Positions 46,561 to 61,183 of a stretch of DNA of 64,000 bases are shown here, in pieces. The stretch is from Sipunculus nudus (taxonomy: Eukaryota > Annelida > Sipuncula > Golfingiida > Sipunculidae). Position numbers and translations under genes: made by a program. Under the pieces are notes generated by a model. That model saw only the letters and a list, made by a program, of their open reading frames with translations. It was not told where the DNA came from and did no database searches. Within the stretch, counting starts at the first letter, position 1. Each line of letters opens with the position of its first letter. The stretch is taken from the NCBI GenBank assembly GCA_026874595.1, contig CM049308.1, positions 73,194,624 through 73,258,623 on the forward strand. Direction: 5' to 3'.

Positions 46561-48879
46561 TATATAAACGAGGCAAGGTGATGTCAGCACATAGAGCAGA
46601 CGATGAGAAAGGCGTCACGGATGTAGATGATACGTGGACGATACGTTATTAGTTGTGTTTTCTTCGATACCCCTTAAAAGTGACTAGCGGTAAAGCCTTA
46701 ATTCCAGCATGCGACTTGCGACATCTAGGTCTCAGGAATAGGAAAAAGGACGACACGTGAATGATTTTTTTGTCGGGTATGAATCAATTTGGTTTTGATA
46801 AAAACACGGAAATATGACACTAGGATACTAAATGAACGGTCTTACGCGGGCGGGAATCTACCTGCTGAGAGAGTTTGGTAGCGACTGGATCCCTATCGGC
46901 CGAGAAGAAGCTTGCCGGAATAACGATCTTGGATGACAACGCCAAAATGGTTAATCATTGTAGGATGACAAGAAATTATTTTTAGTTAGATTTGTTCTCG
47001 GGCAAAACGGTTCATAAATGCCAGTCGCTATGTATTTCCACTCATATGTTTAAGGAAAATGGAGGTTTCTTGTGACCTTAGACATATCGTTATGCGTGAT
47101 TGGACAGTTGCATCTGAACACCTGACATGTCTCCTTTACCATGGATGCTTCTCGTTCGTGTAAATTAACAGCGACATCTACTGTTCAACCAAGGAAACAA
47201 AATAAGTCAAGAGATATGTTCAAATTGAAATGCCATCCCAAACAGAAATATTACTCGAGAAGCAGTTTATTGGCAATTTTTAACATTGGTTCCATACATG
47301 CACACAGGGCGGCGCTGATAAGCAAGCGAGGTATGACCGTGTACTTGATGTAGCCCAGTAGAAAAATACCAGAATGGAACTGGTTGGTCGATTGAGACAG
47401 ACATCTCTACAAACACATTATTTTTGGTCACATGACCTATAAATCTGGTTGTAATGAGACTGGGACTGGCAAAAATATGACTGTATCTGTTTTTTCCTGG
47501 AGATTTTAGTTCTTGACTTAATACTGAGCAATACGTGATAAGTAAACTGTGATATGTCAACATGAGATTACACAAAAATCCTTTGTTTTCTGTTTGTTTT
47601 TAACGGTCTTTTTAACGGACCTGTTCATATACCAGGTATAATAAATATAATCATATGAATGAATATTGTGTTTACTCTTTAAAACATTATCGTATTTGCC
47701 CATATTTCGTTCTAAAACCGTTTGATTACTCCTGTGCACAAACGGAAATAAGTATGTAAAGAAAACAAATTTTACAAAGAGTCGAGGACTCTTAACTCAT
47801 TTCATTGGGAAAAAAACTGGAAAAAGTATAACAATTTTATGACTGGATAACTTCTAGAATTCTTCATACCGTTGCCATATTCAATGTCACCCCTTTTTAC
47901 GAGACTCCTCTTCCGAATGGAAATTGTGACCAGGCATTACATGTGGTCACTTTTGCCGATTTTATGGAGTGCTTTCGCTCAAATTGTGAGCGCCTATATT
48001 CTATACCAATCTGTAGACTGGAACTGTTCTCTAATAACACTTAGCGGTAACAGTATCTTTTTTACCCATCAAATATGCCGAATACGGTTATCATGAGATG
48101 GGAAGTGACATGACGAGAGGTTCACGAAATGGGAACGTTCAATATCAAATGGAAAACACCATTGAGTCCCTAGAAAAACTAATGTGTTTTTTCTTATTCA
48201 TAACGTTGTGTGTTTAAGTAGACAAAAACTTGTTAATTTGGTGTATTTTCCTCATAAAAATGTACGAAGGTAGTGAGAATAACATATGTTAAACTTAAAA
48301 TGGTAATTTTTTTCCCAGTCATACTTTCAGTGTCAAGGATGAAGCCACGTTTGCTTTCAGTGTCAAGGACGCCAAATTGGAGTTTTGTAAGATTCTCCAG
48401 TCTACGAGTGGTAACCTTGATTTCCTAGCAATACCAGACGGATCCTTTAATGATTACTGTATAGCGAGAAGCTCGGAATGAGCCCCTTTAAGCAAACAAC
48501 CACAACTCGAGTAAGGTGCGATACACACGGATCTTCCTCTTAATAATATTCCGGTACATAAAAAAGTTCTATGATTAATACAAGGGACAAATGGTTTACA
48601 GCGCTTAGCTTCCCATTAGGGTCAAATAAAAACATACCGAAAAGAGATAACAGTTCGATTTCAAATACGGTTCTTTTGAATTTCATTAGAGCTGCTACTG
48701 ATATTTGGCATTTATTATTTACTGCACATGGACTGAATCCTTTTTTTAGTTCTAAGTTAATCACACCGTGTCTCACAGGTTATACTTGTTTACATTACAG
48801 GTAGAAATATGTTATGGTCTCTATTAGAAGAAATGGAATCATCAGTGTACACATGACATATTAATTCATTTTATAGGTC

Positions 48880-49380
48880 TCAATGACCTACTTTTCGGTT
48901 TCCACACGGAACCTGTCTGGACCATATATCAAGAGAGGTTTAAACTTCCCCTGTCTTATATAGTGATCATTTGCGCCCTGTGAGTGGACAGACAATGGCT
49001 TCTGAGGTTTTCCCTATACAACACGGAAAATATAGGCCATAGTGACCCATATTCTTTTCTTTCTACATAGGACATATCTGGACCAGTTAACAGTAATGTT
49101 TGAACCTTTTGGTCTTATAGTTTTTATGTGTACCAAGTTAATAGACATATAAATTGGCGTCTGAAGATTTCGCTCCTTAACTCGGAGAAACAAAGGGTCA
49201 CATTGGCCTACCATTTTTTTCTAAGAGGACCAATCAGGACCTATCATCAGTTGAAGTGTGAACTTTTTGTACCTTACAGTTAAGATTTGTGCCCTGTTAA
49301 CGCACGGACGGACAGACAGACAGACTACGGAAAAAGAGCCACCCCTTTATATCAGATGATTTTGAGTCGGGGCTTCAGCC
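48880..49380. repeat. Diverged tandem repeat ending in a GGACGGACAGACAGAC tail
   Basis: Three degenerate units of about 158 nt share a GTGACCCAT-like start, a T-rich stretch and a GG(A/C)CC(A/T)(A/G)-type core. A GGACGGACAGACAGACAGAC run follows at 49306-49325. This layout is common in molluscan interspersed repeats, from general knowledge rather than a search. Confidence 0.45.
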
Positions 49381-49795
49381 GAAAAATGCCTCTTTCTTCA
49401 AACAAAAGGGAGTGCCATGGCAATGATGCATAGTCTTTTTATTGACACCCGATAATTCCCTGCACATGCATGATCCCTATTTTGATATGGTAACTTTTCT
49501 TTTCACACAAAATAATACGAGATTGAATCCAATACCTCGCCCACCTGGGACCCATAGTTTTATAACATTGCCTAAATTTATGTCCCCTCCCCAATGGCCT
49601 TTTTTGTATGCATTCCTCCAGTTAGCCTTTCTTTTGTCAGCCATGCACATATTTCAACAGAGTTTCAAGCATTAAAAAAATACAAATTATCGTTATTTCC
49701 ATGATTATTTGAAAAATCCATGATAATTATTTTGACCTTTTGGCTGAGCATCACAGTTTGTAATCTACCGGATACGTTGTTTGTGCATGAATCAG

Positions 49796-50393
49796 ATAGA
49801 CAGGGCAAAACCGTTAACAATTCGATAATCGTCACTATCAAACTTTTCTAAATTGATCCTTGGGCAGTTTTTCCTGTAGAATCTATTTCTCCTTGGGAAA
49901 TTTTTTATCGTGTATATTTAATGAGAAAATTTGCTTATTTGAATAAATTAGCAAAAATTAATATATTATACTTAAATATATTGAAATTTATGGCTGTAAA
50001 TAGGTAGATTAAAGTAAAATAGGTACAAAATATTCAATTTGTATCAAATATAACATTACTTAATATGTAAATTGGCTTTTACGCAGTAAATTGTACATAC
50101 ATTATGTAAATTATTAAGTTTATTGTTAAAATATGAATTCTTGTTTATTAGAACAGCCTAACATAGAAAATACTGATCCTTTTACTAAATTAGCCTTTTT
50201 ATGTATTATGTTCATCATTTTATAAGATATTAGACTCATTCGCATCATTTTATTAACTAATTTTCATATTTAAATATGTATATATGCAATAATAGACAGG
50301 AGAAACCCCAGAACAATTTGAGAATCGTCACTGCCAAACTTTCCTCGATTGATTCTAGGCTATTTTCCTGTAGAATCGATTTCTACTTGGGTT
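49796..50393 (+). repeat. Pair of 100-bp direct repeats 496 bp apart
   Basis: 49796-49895 and 50292-50393 share ATAGACAGG, AATCGTCACT, TTTTCCTGTAGAATC and TTTCT-CTTGGG in order. The sequence between is AT-rich and unrelated. They could be separate insertions of one short element or remnants of terminal repeats. Confidence 0.6.
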
Positions 50394-52037
50394 ACTTGGT
50401 TACTTCTGCTCTGTTGAAGTTACGCAGTCATCCATATCCGTGCAAAATTGCCTAATTAAACAAATCCACTTAATTAGTAATGTTTTTATTAATTCTCTTC
50501 CTGGTGTGCCATCGCCCTTCTCGTAATAACAGCTGATTAAATGTTTTTTTTCCATTCAGTGGTGGGGCTTCATGCATGCTTAATTACGTGTCATCTGCAG
50601 ATATCACGTATATAAACCTTAACAGTTTTATTAAACTAGTAACTATGCTATAGCATTGGTAAACAGTTATTAATGTTATATTTGAAATCATTCATGTACA
50701 GAAATATATGAATACGCACAAAGAAACACAGATCGAGCTTATGGTGGTTCATTTTAGCAGAATGAAAAATATAGATTTAACCAAACCCTCATGAGCGAGT
50801 TATGTTTAGTAGTTTTTTAACTCTTTACAGTTGCGTGCAATGGTCCCACAGCTGTTGTACATTGTTCATTAATAACAGCTGAGAAGGTTCGGCCGTCTAT
50901 ATATTGGCACAACTTGATCATGCGTTTCCAATTAGGTTTTAAGCCCTAGAGTTTGTTGGACAACCGTTCAGTGCCACTGACTGAAAAATCAGTAATTGTA
51001 AGAACATGCGACCGGCGAGTTCGATTCACCACGCGGTTACTATGCGACGCCAGTGACTTCAGCCAAGTTGCACCGCGGTCATAAGCGTCGGATCTAGCGT
51101 CTACTTAACCTGTACCTCCCCGAAGATTCAATAGATACACCGCATATAGTTATATACGAAATATCTCGGGACTATATCGAGCGATGAACTGCCGATATGC
51201 CTGTGAGTGTGTACTTGTGGCTTTTATAAAGTGACGTTGGTAACACTGTAACACCGCCAACCCCTATTGAACTCCACTCAAGATTCTCTGGGTCGAACAA
51301 GAGCCACGCATCGGCTGGATACTTCAGGGACGCCCAAAAAAAGTACAACCTGAACAGGCTGACGGTCGTTGTCTGGTCTGGAGACACTTGGGTAGCTACA
51401 ACCTGATTAAAATAGCGACAACAACATGTGAAAAGCCTTATACGAGAGATATAAAAACACACGCTTTACGGCATGTCGTAAACGATCCTATGTGTGTCTC
51501 GTGCCAAAGGTGAACGTGATATAAACCAATGCTGTATTGACAACATGGTGTTTCACACTTCTGATTTTATTGAAACAGCGCCCCAGGATACGGATATACG
51601 CTAATTGTCACCTCCAGAAATCCGGGCGTGTATCCTCACGTGCGGGGCTGCATAGCAACGGCTCCCGCGGGTTTAGGCCTAATACTAGGAAGGCCCACGT
51701 TTGATGTTAGAAAATTTATAAGAGTCTAAAAAATAGGACTACGGCTGCAGTGGAAGAAAAACGTCATATTGGTGAATAGCCAACAGACCTGATTGTAAAA
51801 AATTATTGCAGAAGTATTTCTATATTCTCAACAATGGTAAGTTCTGATTTTCATTTTATAATTCTGTATTTAGGGTTTTGGTTCCAAGTATACAATATGA
51901 TACGTTATAATTAATGTTTTCTTTTTTAACCATTATCCCTATCACACGCATACAGGTACACATCATTTTCGATATTAGGAATGTTATTTGCATATAATGA
52001 ACATACATACATACAAACACCCCACCTATACCATATA

Positions 52038-52091
52038 TATATATATATATATATATATACTATATATTATAAATATATATATATATATATA
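52038..52091. repeat. Interrupted (TA)n microsatellite
   Basis: Two TA runs split by a CTATATATTATAAA segment. Confidence 0.9.
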
Positions 52092-52859
52092 TCATTAAAC
52101 TGTAGTCAACTATTGTCTTAATTATTGATTAAGACATTATATAGCGTGTATGTTATGTTATGACAAATATATGATAACGCACTGTCTATTCGATAGCAAA
52201 TGGAAACTCCACTGATATTTATAATAGCTAGGTATAAAGGTTATCTGTGAACAAGATAGCTCGTCTCAACTCGAATAACAGTGGACCGTCAGTGCAATGG
52301 AGGCTTTATGTGTATGGACGCAACTTGATGAAGCAAATGTTGTGCAACACTTGTCCAAAAAAAACTTATAATTGTGAACCTACTGATAAGATCGATATAT
52401 AAATATCTTTGGACATAAACTTGCCAACGTTCCTGTGTCTTAGTAAGTATTTTATGACTTACATTTAATTTAATTCCTAACTAGATGTAGCCAGGTGAAA
52501 CCTAAACGCTGAAGTGTACATGTATGTATACTGGGGAATCGCGTTACAATATATTACATGAACACCCCTTGCCCGGAGGAGTTGGTTTTGGCACCGTCTT
52601 TTGACACCTCCACTCCGACGAAATTGCTGGTGTGGACTTCGTCGATTTGCAAAATAAATTCGTACCAACGCCTTTAGATTTCTAGTTCAACATTCATAAA
52701 CATGATGCTCTGTTTCGATGCAGACATATAGATATGACAGTTTTGAGGCCTGTCCTCTCCCCCAAGGCCACAGTCAACAGTTACTCATCCCATCGCTGTC
52801 ATCTTATCGATTCTGAAAAGCGCGAATAGGTTCGGGACCATATCATTTCTTAATTAATA

Positions 52860-52862
<3 letters not shown>

Positions 52863-52904
<42 letters not shown>

Positions 52905-52920
52905 ATATATATATATATAT
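52863..52920. repeat. Interrupted (TA)n microsatellite
   Basis: TA units with a central CATG interruption near 52898. Confidence 0.9.
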
Positions 52921-55900
52921 GAAAAGAATAAAATTTCGAACTAACTTTTGTTTTGTTTTAATTTAATAAAAATGTCAACATAATAAAAATGATATAATAT
53001 ATATAATATATAATTTTATAATTTCCTACTTACAGGGTTCACTCACTTACCAAACCCCTTTGAAAAGGTTTATTATTGCGAAATAAAAAGGTTTATTAGA
53101 GACAAAGGGTTATACCTGAATTTATTTTTATATAAACCCTTGAAGGTTTTTAATATATGAACACTAGGAAAACCCTTTTTGAACCCTTGATAACCGCTTT
53201 CCTTCTAACAGTACAATGTCTTATCCGGACAAGTATAGTAAGTGTTGTTTATATACTTGTTGACTTGATCCTTGATGAGAAATACACGCTACGTTTATAA
53301 TCGTTGATGTCCAACGTTGCCAGGTTCGTCTTTTGCCCCGCCTGGCTTTACCATGTATAAAAACTTACAAGTGGTTACATATATCCACAGCGATTCAAAG
53401 CCTGCTTATTTGTTGGCCGCGCTGCTGTGTGATTATACACATATGATTTCGCTCAGGGTATAATTACTATGTTGCGTTCCATGATATTTTCATTTTGTTT
53501 ATACGAAGCATTCAACATGGATAAATTTGAATATCGTTTGTTGTAGAAAGAGTTACTATGGAACGCTTGCTAAGTCTTTATATAATTACCTTTATAAGTT
53601 TTTACCAATTAAATAATTGTATATTAAGAAGATTTTGTTAACTCTGCGAATCTTCATGTCAGGAGATGTGATTATACAGCTTGTAAATCAAATCAAATAC
53701 ACACACAAACACACGCATTAAAAATGAATTATCGGTATATCACAGAATTTTTGCAATGGATTGTATTGCCTAAGGTACTTTCTGTTTTCCAAAAAGCTCT
53801 TCATGTGCTTTGCAATGTTCCAATGCTGTATGGAGATAAATAATGATAAAAAAAATGAATTATATAATACGAATGCACAAAAACGTTCAAATAAGACCAA
53901 GTTTGAATGGATATTGTTATTGGTAATTAACAATAAATCCTTCGACATTCAGATCAATGCATCGAATAATCACATGCATAATATGGTCTACTTCTATGAT
54001 CAAAGACACTTAAAGAAGGAAACCAACACTGATTTGCGTCTATATATAGTTGCGGAATCCCTTGCACATCGGCGTTTTAACGGTTCCCACGCAAAGTATC
54101 CATGAATTACCACTAGCTGGGAAAGCCCGTGGCACTGCGGTTCCTAAGTGTCACAACCAAATTCCCTTCAGTCCAACTGTGCAGCTCTGAGCACTTGTAA
54201 AGTAAAATTAGTTAGGTTTCAAGTGTCGAAACAAAAGGATTTCTTGGGTATCAGGGCATTTATCATTAATTCATGGGGCTGGTCCGGCTTGTTTGACCAG
54301 ACCGGTCTGTATGTATCCGCCCATAATACGACCTACCCCAGGTAAACGGCGGCTAAGTCCAGGTATACAATACTCATTGATTGCTCTGGTATTTAATACA
54401 AGTAAATCGGCGGTGGACTGAACGCTGCTCAAAGCCTCTACAAAGCCGACTGATTGAATCCGCCTTGCCTGACGGTTGGTTGGGCAGCCTGTGAATACTA
54501 AATGGCCTTGAGCTTCTTAGTTATTTGATACTGCAGCCTAGAGGTTGTTTAGATCATTTACGGTAACAGTTTATGTACACATAGCGGTACTGACAAGCAT
54601 TTTACACTTCAGTAAGGTTCTACTCTTTTGGATATCATTGCTTCGACCAGAAATAAGTTTATCCTCAGTCTGGTAACTATAACATTTATATTTTTGACTT
54701 TTTGTCTTAATTGTAAACCTTGCATGCTTAGTGTGCCTCGTACCATATCACCGTTTAAAATATGAATCAATGTGAGCAAAAACTTTTCCGACCCTTTTTT
54801 GCCAAATTTAGTGTTCTCGTATTTCTTCTGGTGATATTTTAGTGTCATGCATGGCTTTCGATAAGCCAGGCAACCCTAGCTAAAAGATAATTGTACATTG
54901 GGATTTCATCTGTTAAAATATACTTATCGTCCTCCGGTCCTAGTAAATTTTGCTCGCATGAATGCATTGCCTCTATTAAAATTTCCTTTTCATTTTAAGG
55001 TCCTTCGAAGGATAAATTTAAAACTTTACCTCCAAACTTACACTTCACAGGGTTAAAAGATAATTACATTGTAGGGTACTGACCAGCTATCGAACATATA
55101 CTACAGACATTGTGTGTGTTTTCTTTTTGACGGATTTCAATCTAACATATTCATACTGTACGATACTGTCAAGAAAAGTTAGATCAAGACCTATCATCTT
55201 CATATTTCTTTTATAAGTACATGTATAATATATGGCGAATATGGATGAAAAAAAAATGTTGAAATAGCGTGGCAGTTATTTCCAGAAGAGAGATCAATAA
55301 TGTTATATTTCCTGTAAAGAAAGCTGTTTTGTATTATTAAAAGAAGTAAAATTGGGTATTGCGTTCAAATTTTCAGCTGCAAGTTATATATCCATAACTT
55401 ATAATTTGTAGATAAAATTTTCATTTATTTACTTTCCATAATTAAATTATATGACTGAAAGAGGAATAAATAAGTAAACAAGTTTATTTTCATGCAAGGC
55501 CTAAACTTGAAGGCTGTAGACATAAACCTTAATTGTGCAAAGAGTCAGATACCTTATTCGTGCATAGCACTGGCAGTTTACATAGACACTTCAAGTGACA
55601 GTAGCATGAACGAAAGGGCTGAAAAGATCAATATTGGAAGGTTTACATTGTTAGTTTGAAGAGTATCCTTTCACTTATAATGTCAAATGTCACATAGAAT
55701 AATCAGTACTGTACCTATGTCTGACATGCCAATAATATTGAACATGGGTTTCGTATATATTTGTTTGACATATCTCGAATGTAACTGTACAAGAAAAGCC
55801 TGCACTGGAATCTGACGGTATATATTGACAGTGATAGCACTTGATGGGACTTCGGTACTTCGGCTTATTTTTATAAAAGTTTATTTAAGACACGTCAGTT

Positions 55901-56155
55901 ATCGGAAAATATTTGGGGAAACAGCGACCGTACTAAGCGAACCCTGATGTCGTATATAAATTTACGGCAATTGTACTGAAGGGAAAGGTAGGTGTCTCGA
56001 TAACGGAATCCGTTCTGCCATGGCAGTAGAGTACTACACTTTAGCAACGTATTTTTTTTTTAACAATGAACACCTGACCCCGACCATACAAACATCAATA
56101 TTGTTACTGTTTCTTGTGTAAAAAGAAAATATTTGAAGTAATCGCTCATTCTCTA

Positions 56156-56156
<1 letters not shown>

Positions 56157-56203
<47 letters not shown>
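56157..56203. repeat. (TA)n microsatellite
   Basis: About 23 TA units; it creates the tyrosine/isoleucine run of a 117-codon frame that is not a gene. Confidence 0.95.
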
Positions 56204-56214
<11 letters not shown>

Positions 56215-58916
56215 CTATTACATACCCATTATAGTGTACTTGCCCGCCTTTGTTTTTCCGCTCCGACAAGACAGGGAGCAATATTTAGACTTAATAATAT
56301 CGGTATTGAGAATCAAAACGACGTTTAATGTTTTCGGACAATTATGTCTGTCTGTAGCTCCCAATCGAGTTCGTACTATTTCTTTGCTACCTGGTATTTA
56401 CGTGCACACTGCGTGTATTTGGTTTACAAGACTGTGTTGTTGTAAGTGTTACCAGTGGTTTGTTTGACAAATAAATAACTATTATAAGCGCTCTTCCATA
56501 TATGAATGATCTATTATGAATAAAACCATAGGGAATCCACATAAAAACCCACAGAGAATTACGCATACATTCTCCGTTAAGGTCTGCCAGGACCCTAAGC
56601 AGACGACCTGTTATGAATTTCTGTTATGACTGTCTCCTGCGATGAAAGCGGGAACTGTGTGTCCTTGTTCAACTGTATGTCTGTCTAAGAAGTAAAATAT
56701 TTAAGACAAACAATGACCTTTTCAGTAACCTTGGGCAATGACAGTATGTTGTTAGTCTCTTCTATAGTAGTTTTCAGTGTATTATCTAATGTGATTTTTC
56801 GTATTGAGCTAGATAAATATATTTTCTATTGTCAACGTGATATTGATCCATATATAAAGTGATATCGATGCTAGTACAAATTAATTTATTATCCCTATTG
56901 ACTAATAACGCAACTTGGTAACCTGTGTATAGAGTAAGCCTACTTTAAACACCTTTTATTTACCTACTGGTTTTGCGATTGAATAAAAACGGATTTCGAT
57001 TTGTTTCACACATAATTTTATTAACTGACTAGCCAGATTCGCTCACCAACAAAAATAATGTCAAATTGTAAATGTTCTGGCTTCTTGCACCTAGTTTATT
57101 AGATAATCCGTGCTGTTAATTTATTTGATTTATTATTGATCACCTGACCTTTTCCGGGCCTGGCACCAATCCTCAAGAATTCATTATTATCTTTTTGCAA
57201 GGTACCTTAAAGTATATCGGCATCTTTTGTCCCCAGTAGGTCATATACTTAGTGAATTACCTCACTGATGCCACCTGTCGGCGAACACTGTTACTGAGTC
57301 TTTGGGATCGTTAAACTGACGAGAAAGATAATGGTTTGTTATGTCAGAAATACTTCAGTAATAATTCCTCCGTCTTGTGGTGAATTACACTTGACAAATT
57401 CCCGCAACATTTGCATTGACTGAACACTGCACACGACAGAACTTTCCCCATGGCTGTACCATCAGTTATCCTCCAATCTCTCCTACCGCCATTATTTCTT
57501 GTGGTGTTGATTATTGCGAGAGAACTGTATATATATATAATATATATATTCCTGTATGGCGGAAACCTGAGATTTTTAACGGATCGTTCATTTTAATTTT
57601 TACCTGAAATTATAATAATGATATGACGAGAAACTATAGAAATTCTTATGGGTTCATGTCGCGTTAATACCAAACATTCATCCACTGAGAATCCTACGCA
57701 TCGAAAGCAATCTAACAAAAAAAAACTAAATCATATTAAGGATATTCTTATTGCAAAATTATTTTCATAAAGAGATAAGAGAGGGTGAGGTTTTAAAATC
57801 CGGCTGTATTGCTAAAATAAAACAACATTACCAAATCTAGAGTGCGAATCTGTCATGTTGTTAAATAAATTAATCCCAGATGTGTAACCATTAATAAACT
57901 AAAACAGCTGCAATAAATAACTCTGCGCGTCCGTATATGTATGAAGGTTAGTGTGAGGGTCAACGTTTATCAGCGTTGCCGTATAGTGGTTGTTATAGGA
58001 TTATTCCTAAGATCAACGTACTAGTATTAATCTGTTAACAGTTTCCATTAAATTATTCAATTGCATGCAAGTTGGACGAGTCCTAGTGGGACGTGTCCCA
58101 TTTGGACCTTTTTTACTCGAACACTTCCACATCGGGTGACTTCATTAATTCATTTCGTAGTATCCGATCACTATAAATACATAATAACATTTTTATGATG
58201 TAACTGATACCATTAAGTATGTATGTTAATGATAGCTAATGAAAGTGTGCATAGCTGGGCATGGGGATGTATCACCAAATGTAATTGTTCCTTCTTGTAC
58301 AAGCAGATGACCTACCTATATATATGTTGTCACAACTACATTGTGCTCGGCTATTCCATATTAATGTAACATAAGACTCGGTAAGTCTTTATTCCTTTTT
58401 TTTAATTATGTAACCATGAAAAAACTGACATATTTGTTACCATACCTATTTCAGTATATCTAAGAGTAATTCTTATGGATTTGTAAATTTAAAAGGAATC
58501 CTACAATGAGCAGTTTTGAAAAATTTCTGATGTTACATAAACTGAAAACAGAAAACTGAATAATACAAGCGGATAAAGATTTGCCTTTTCGTTCTACAAA
58601 AATGTGCCTATGTTCTCCACGAACATCCACCCAGGGCCGACAGTGTGGAGTTCGTCTTAACATCAACAACGACTCTCTGGTACACACTTTTAAATAGCTT
58701 CTATCGGACCAGCCGGCCCGTTTACTTTCCTTTGTATATAATTCATATCCTGGCCACCGTTTACAGTCCCTCCTCAAGCATCTAAAGAGGGAAGCCGTTA
58801 GAAGCTTTTAAGAACAACCTCCAAAGACACACTTGGCAACAGACTAAACGATAGACCGAGTGTTGACGTAATACGTACTTTATGCTTCCTCAGATCACTA
58901 TTCTTTGTTTAATAAA

Positions 58917-58917
<1 letters not shown>

Positions 58918-58963
<46 letters not shown>
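58918..58963. repeat. (TC)n microsatellite
   Basis: About 22 TC units. Confidence 0.95.
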
Positions 58964-58968
<5 letters not shown>

Positions 58969-60306
58969 GATCGATGTGTAAATCTATATTAGTTCAAATG
59001 AAATGGACGATGACAGTGTCATAATTCCTATGTTGATCCTTAATTATTATGCCCGTTAAATCGGTTTGTTGCAATATGCCATCTTTTATATTCACCATGT
59101 CGGTTTCTGGCCTAGACTTTGTCGATGAAACAAGTAACGATTAGCTTTGAATAATTTTAAACCATGGCTTTTGGCCTTTCCTGTTACTTTAATGAAACCC
59201 TGCACTCTGCGCTGAATAGTGCTAACCAGAGAACGACTCTGCTGTTTGGGGATTATGGGTAAAAATCATTTCCCCCACAATGCACTGGGGCTTCTAAATA
59301 CACCAGTGACGTAGGTATAGATGTCTAAAAAAGTGTAGATATACACCATTAGAATACGTTGGATTAGTCCTGTTTCATGAGAAATTACATACACATGAAC
59401 ATGTTCGTGATAAGGACTTTCGCGAAATAAACATAACATTTGGTAACTATGTGTATCCGCGATATAAACAAGTTTTGTTTCTTGAATTTTGACAAATGTT
59501 TATTTTGAAGTTTGACAGGTGACACAAGTAGTCTCGGTCGTCCTACAGTGAGCAACTATAGAAGAGTTGTTTTGCACAGAAACGACTTTTTTCTCCTGTT
59601 GGAAGGGTGGAAACCCTACAATTTTCAGATCGTATTACGATTTACACTAAGTCTTCTATACCCTCTTTTAACGGCTTCGGAATTAACCCTTGGCAAAATG
59701 CGCTTTTAGATTTATATTTGGAATTTAAGTGGCTTTACGCCGCGCCACAATTTATTGTTAGGACAAAGCATTAACACTACGAGATGTTTAGTACTCAGCC
59801 GATTATTGCCCACATAAATCGCTTGATGGTTGTGGGGATTGAGAACGCCACGTGCTTTGTTCTTGCCTACTTGTCTCGACAAACAATGTGGTTACGTTTG
59901 ATCCAGGCTTTTACATCATTGTGTTATAAGTTAATTGTTCACTAATCAGGTATTGAATGGTTATGTAACAGGACTAACCAAACCTCCATCACGCGTGTAT
60001 GGCATCAAAGTTCATTGGGGCGATGGTCAAACGGCACGTTCATTCTATTTTGATATAAATACTTCCGCCAAGATGGTTATTTTTATAGTACCTTATGCCC
60101 GCGTCTGTTTGCTTGTGGGTTTGTCTGTTAGCATGATAACGCAGACACTACTAAATCGGTTTCTATGGCCTTAATAAAGTTTGGCTATAATCAGGATAAA
60201 AGGACAGCAGAGTTGTTTTACCTTGACGGAGGTATGCGTTCTGCTACGCTCTATTTATTCGGTTGAATCAGTGACCACTTACTAACAGTAAAAGCGTTCG
60301 CTATTA

Positions 60307-61183
60307 AGGTGGCATTCCATTTATGCGTATATGCGGTACGTATGCGTGACGTATGCGTATGCAGCTAGGAATCTCACACATTATAATCTCTTAGAGTGAC
60401 TCCATAATTATATATGCGTATATACGTATGATTATGCAGCACGTTTCCATCGCTCAGGGTAGCGATTGAAAACGCATACGCATGGTAACGGGAAATTTCA
60501 AATTTTGACGCCAGTGATAGGGTATGACTTCTGTAATCATGCAGCTCTATACTGTAAAGGCCCGATTTCTAGTTACATTACGCATACCTACTTCATTCGC
60601 ATACCTACCGCATACGCATATATGAAATGCAAGTATTATTCGTACTATGCGTTTACGGATTCCACGCTTGGATAATATAATGTGTAAAACTGTATACGCA
60701 TAACTCATACATACTGCAAACGCATTGCATACGCATACTATGGTTGCCTTTTTGTTCGCGAGGGTTTAAATCGTGATATTCGCGAAAGGGAAATTTAGCG
60801 AAAATAAACTCCTCGTGAATAAGAAGCCCCATCGTCGAAGAGAATTCGTATTAAAAAGCTAAAATTTTATATATAAATTATACCCTTAAATCAACGATCG
60901 ACTGCTAAAATGAATAATATCAACTCTTTCAAATAATCTGCCGGTAATTAAAAAGAATATCCACTTGTTCGATATTGCCTTGAGGCGTCGTCCAATGTTT
61001 TTTATGATTTGCGTACAGATTATCTAATATATCTAATTCATATTCGTTAAACTGGATAAACTCTATATAGTTTACACTAGGGGCAGGTCGCGAAAAGTGA
61101 ATCCCTCGCGAAACAACGAAAATGTAAAAATCGCGAAATTTTAATCGAATAAAAAGCCAGCAACAGTATATGGAATGCCACCT
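60307..61183. mobile_element. MITE-like element with AGGTGGCATTCCAT TIRs
   Basis: AGGTGGCATTCCAT at 60307-60320 has its exact complement at 61170-61183. The left half is packed with tatgcgta/tacgcata strings. The right half (60750-61150) has several TTCGCGA/TCGCGAA strings. There is no coding frame and no clear TSD. It lies 1.6 kb upstream of the first G3 exon seen. Confidence 0.75.

Larger units (their letters stand above)
46561..60306. other. Intergenic desert between G2 and G3
   Basis: Nearly 14 kb with no recognisable gene on either strand; all frames are under about 120 codons and lack domains. It holds the repeats listed separately, an AACCC/GGGTT-rich patch at 53060-53200, and TA or CT microsatellites. 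Confidence 0.6.

Noticed and set aside
51000-51060. tRNA-like B box GAGTTCGATTC
   Set aside because: No acceptable A box or cloverleaf; also near no SINE tail.
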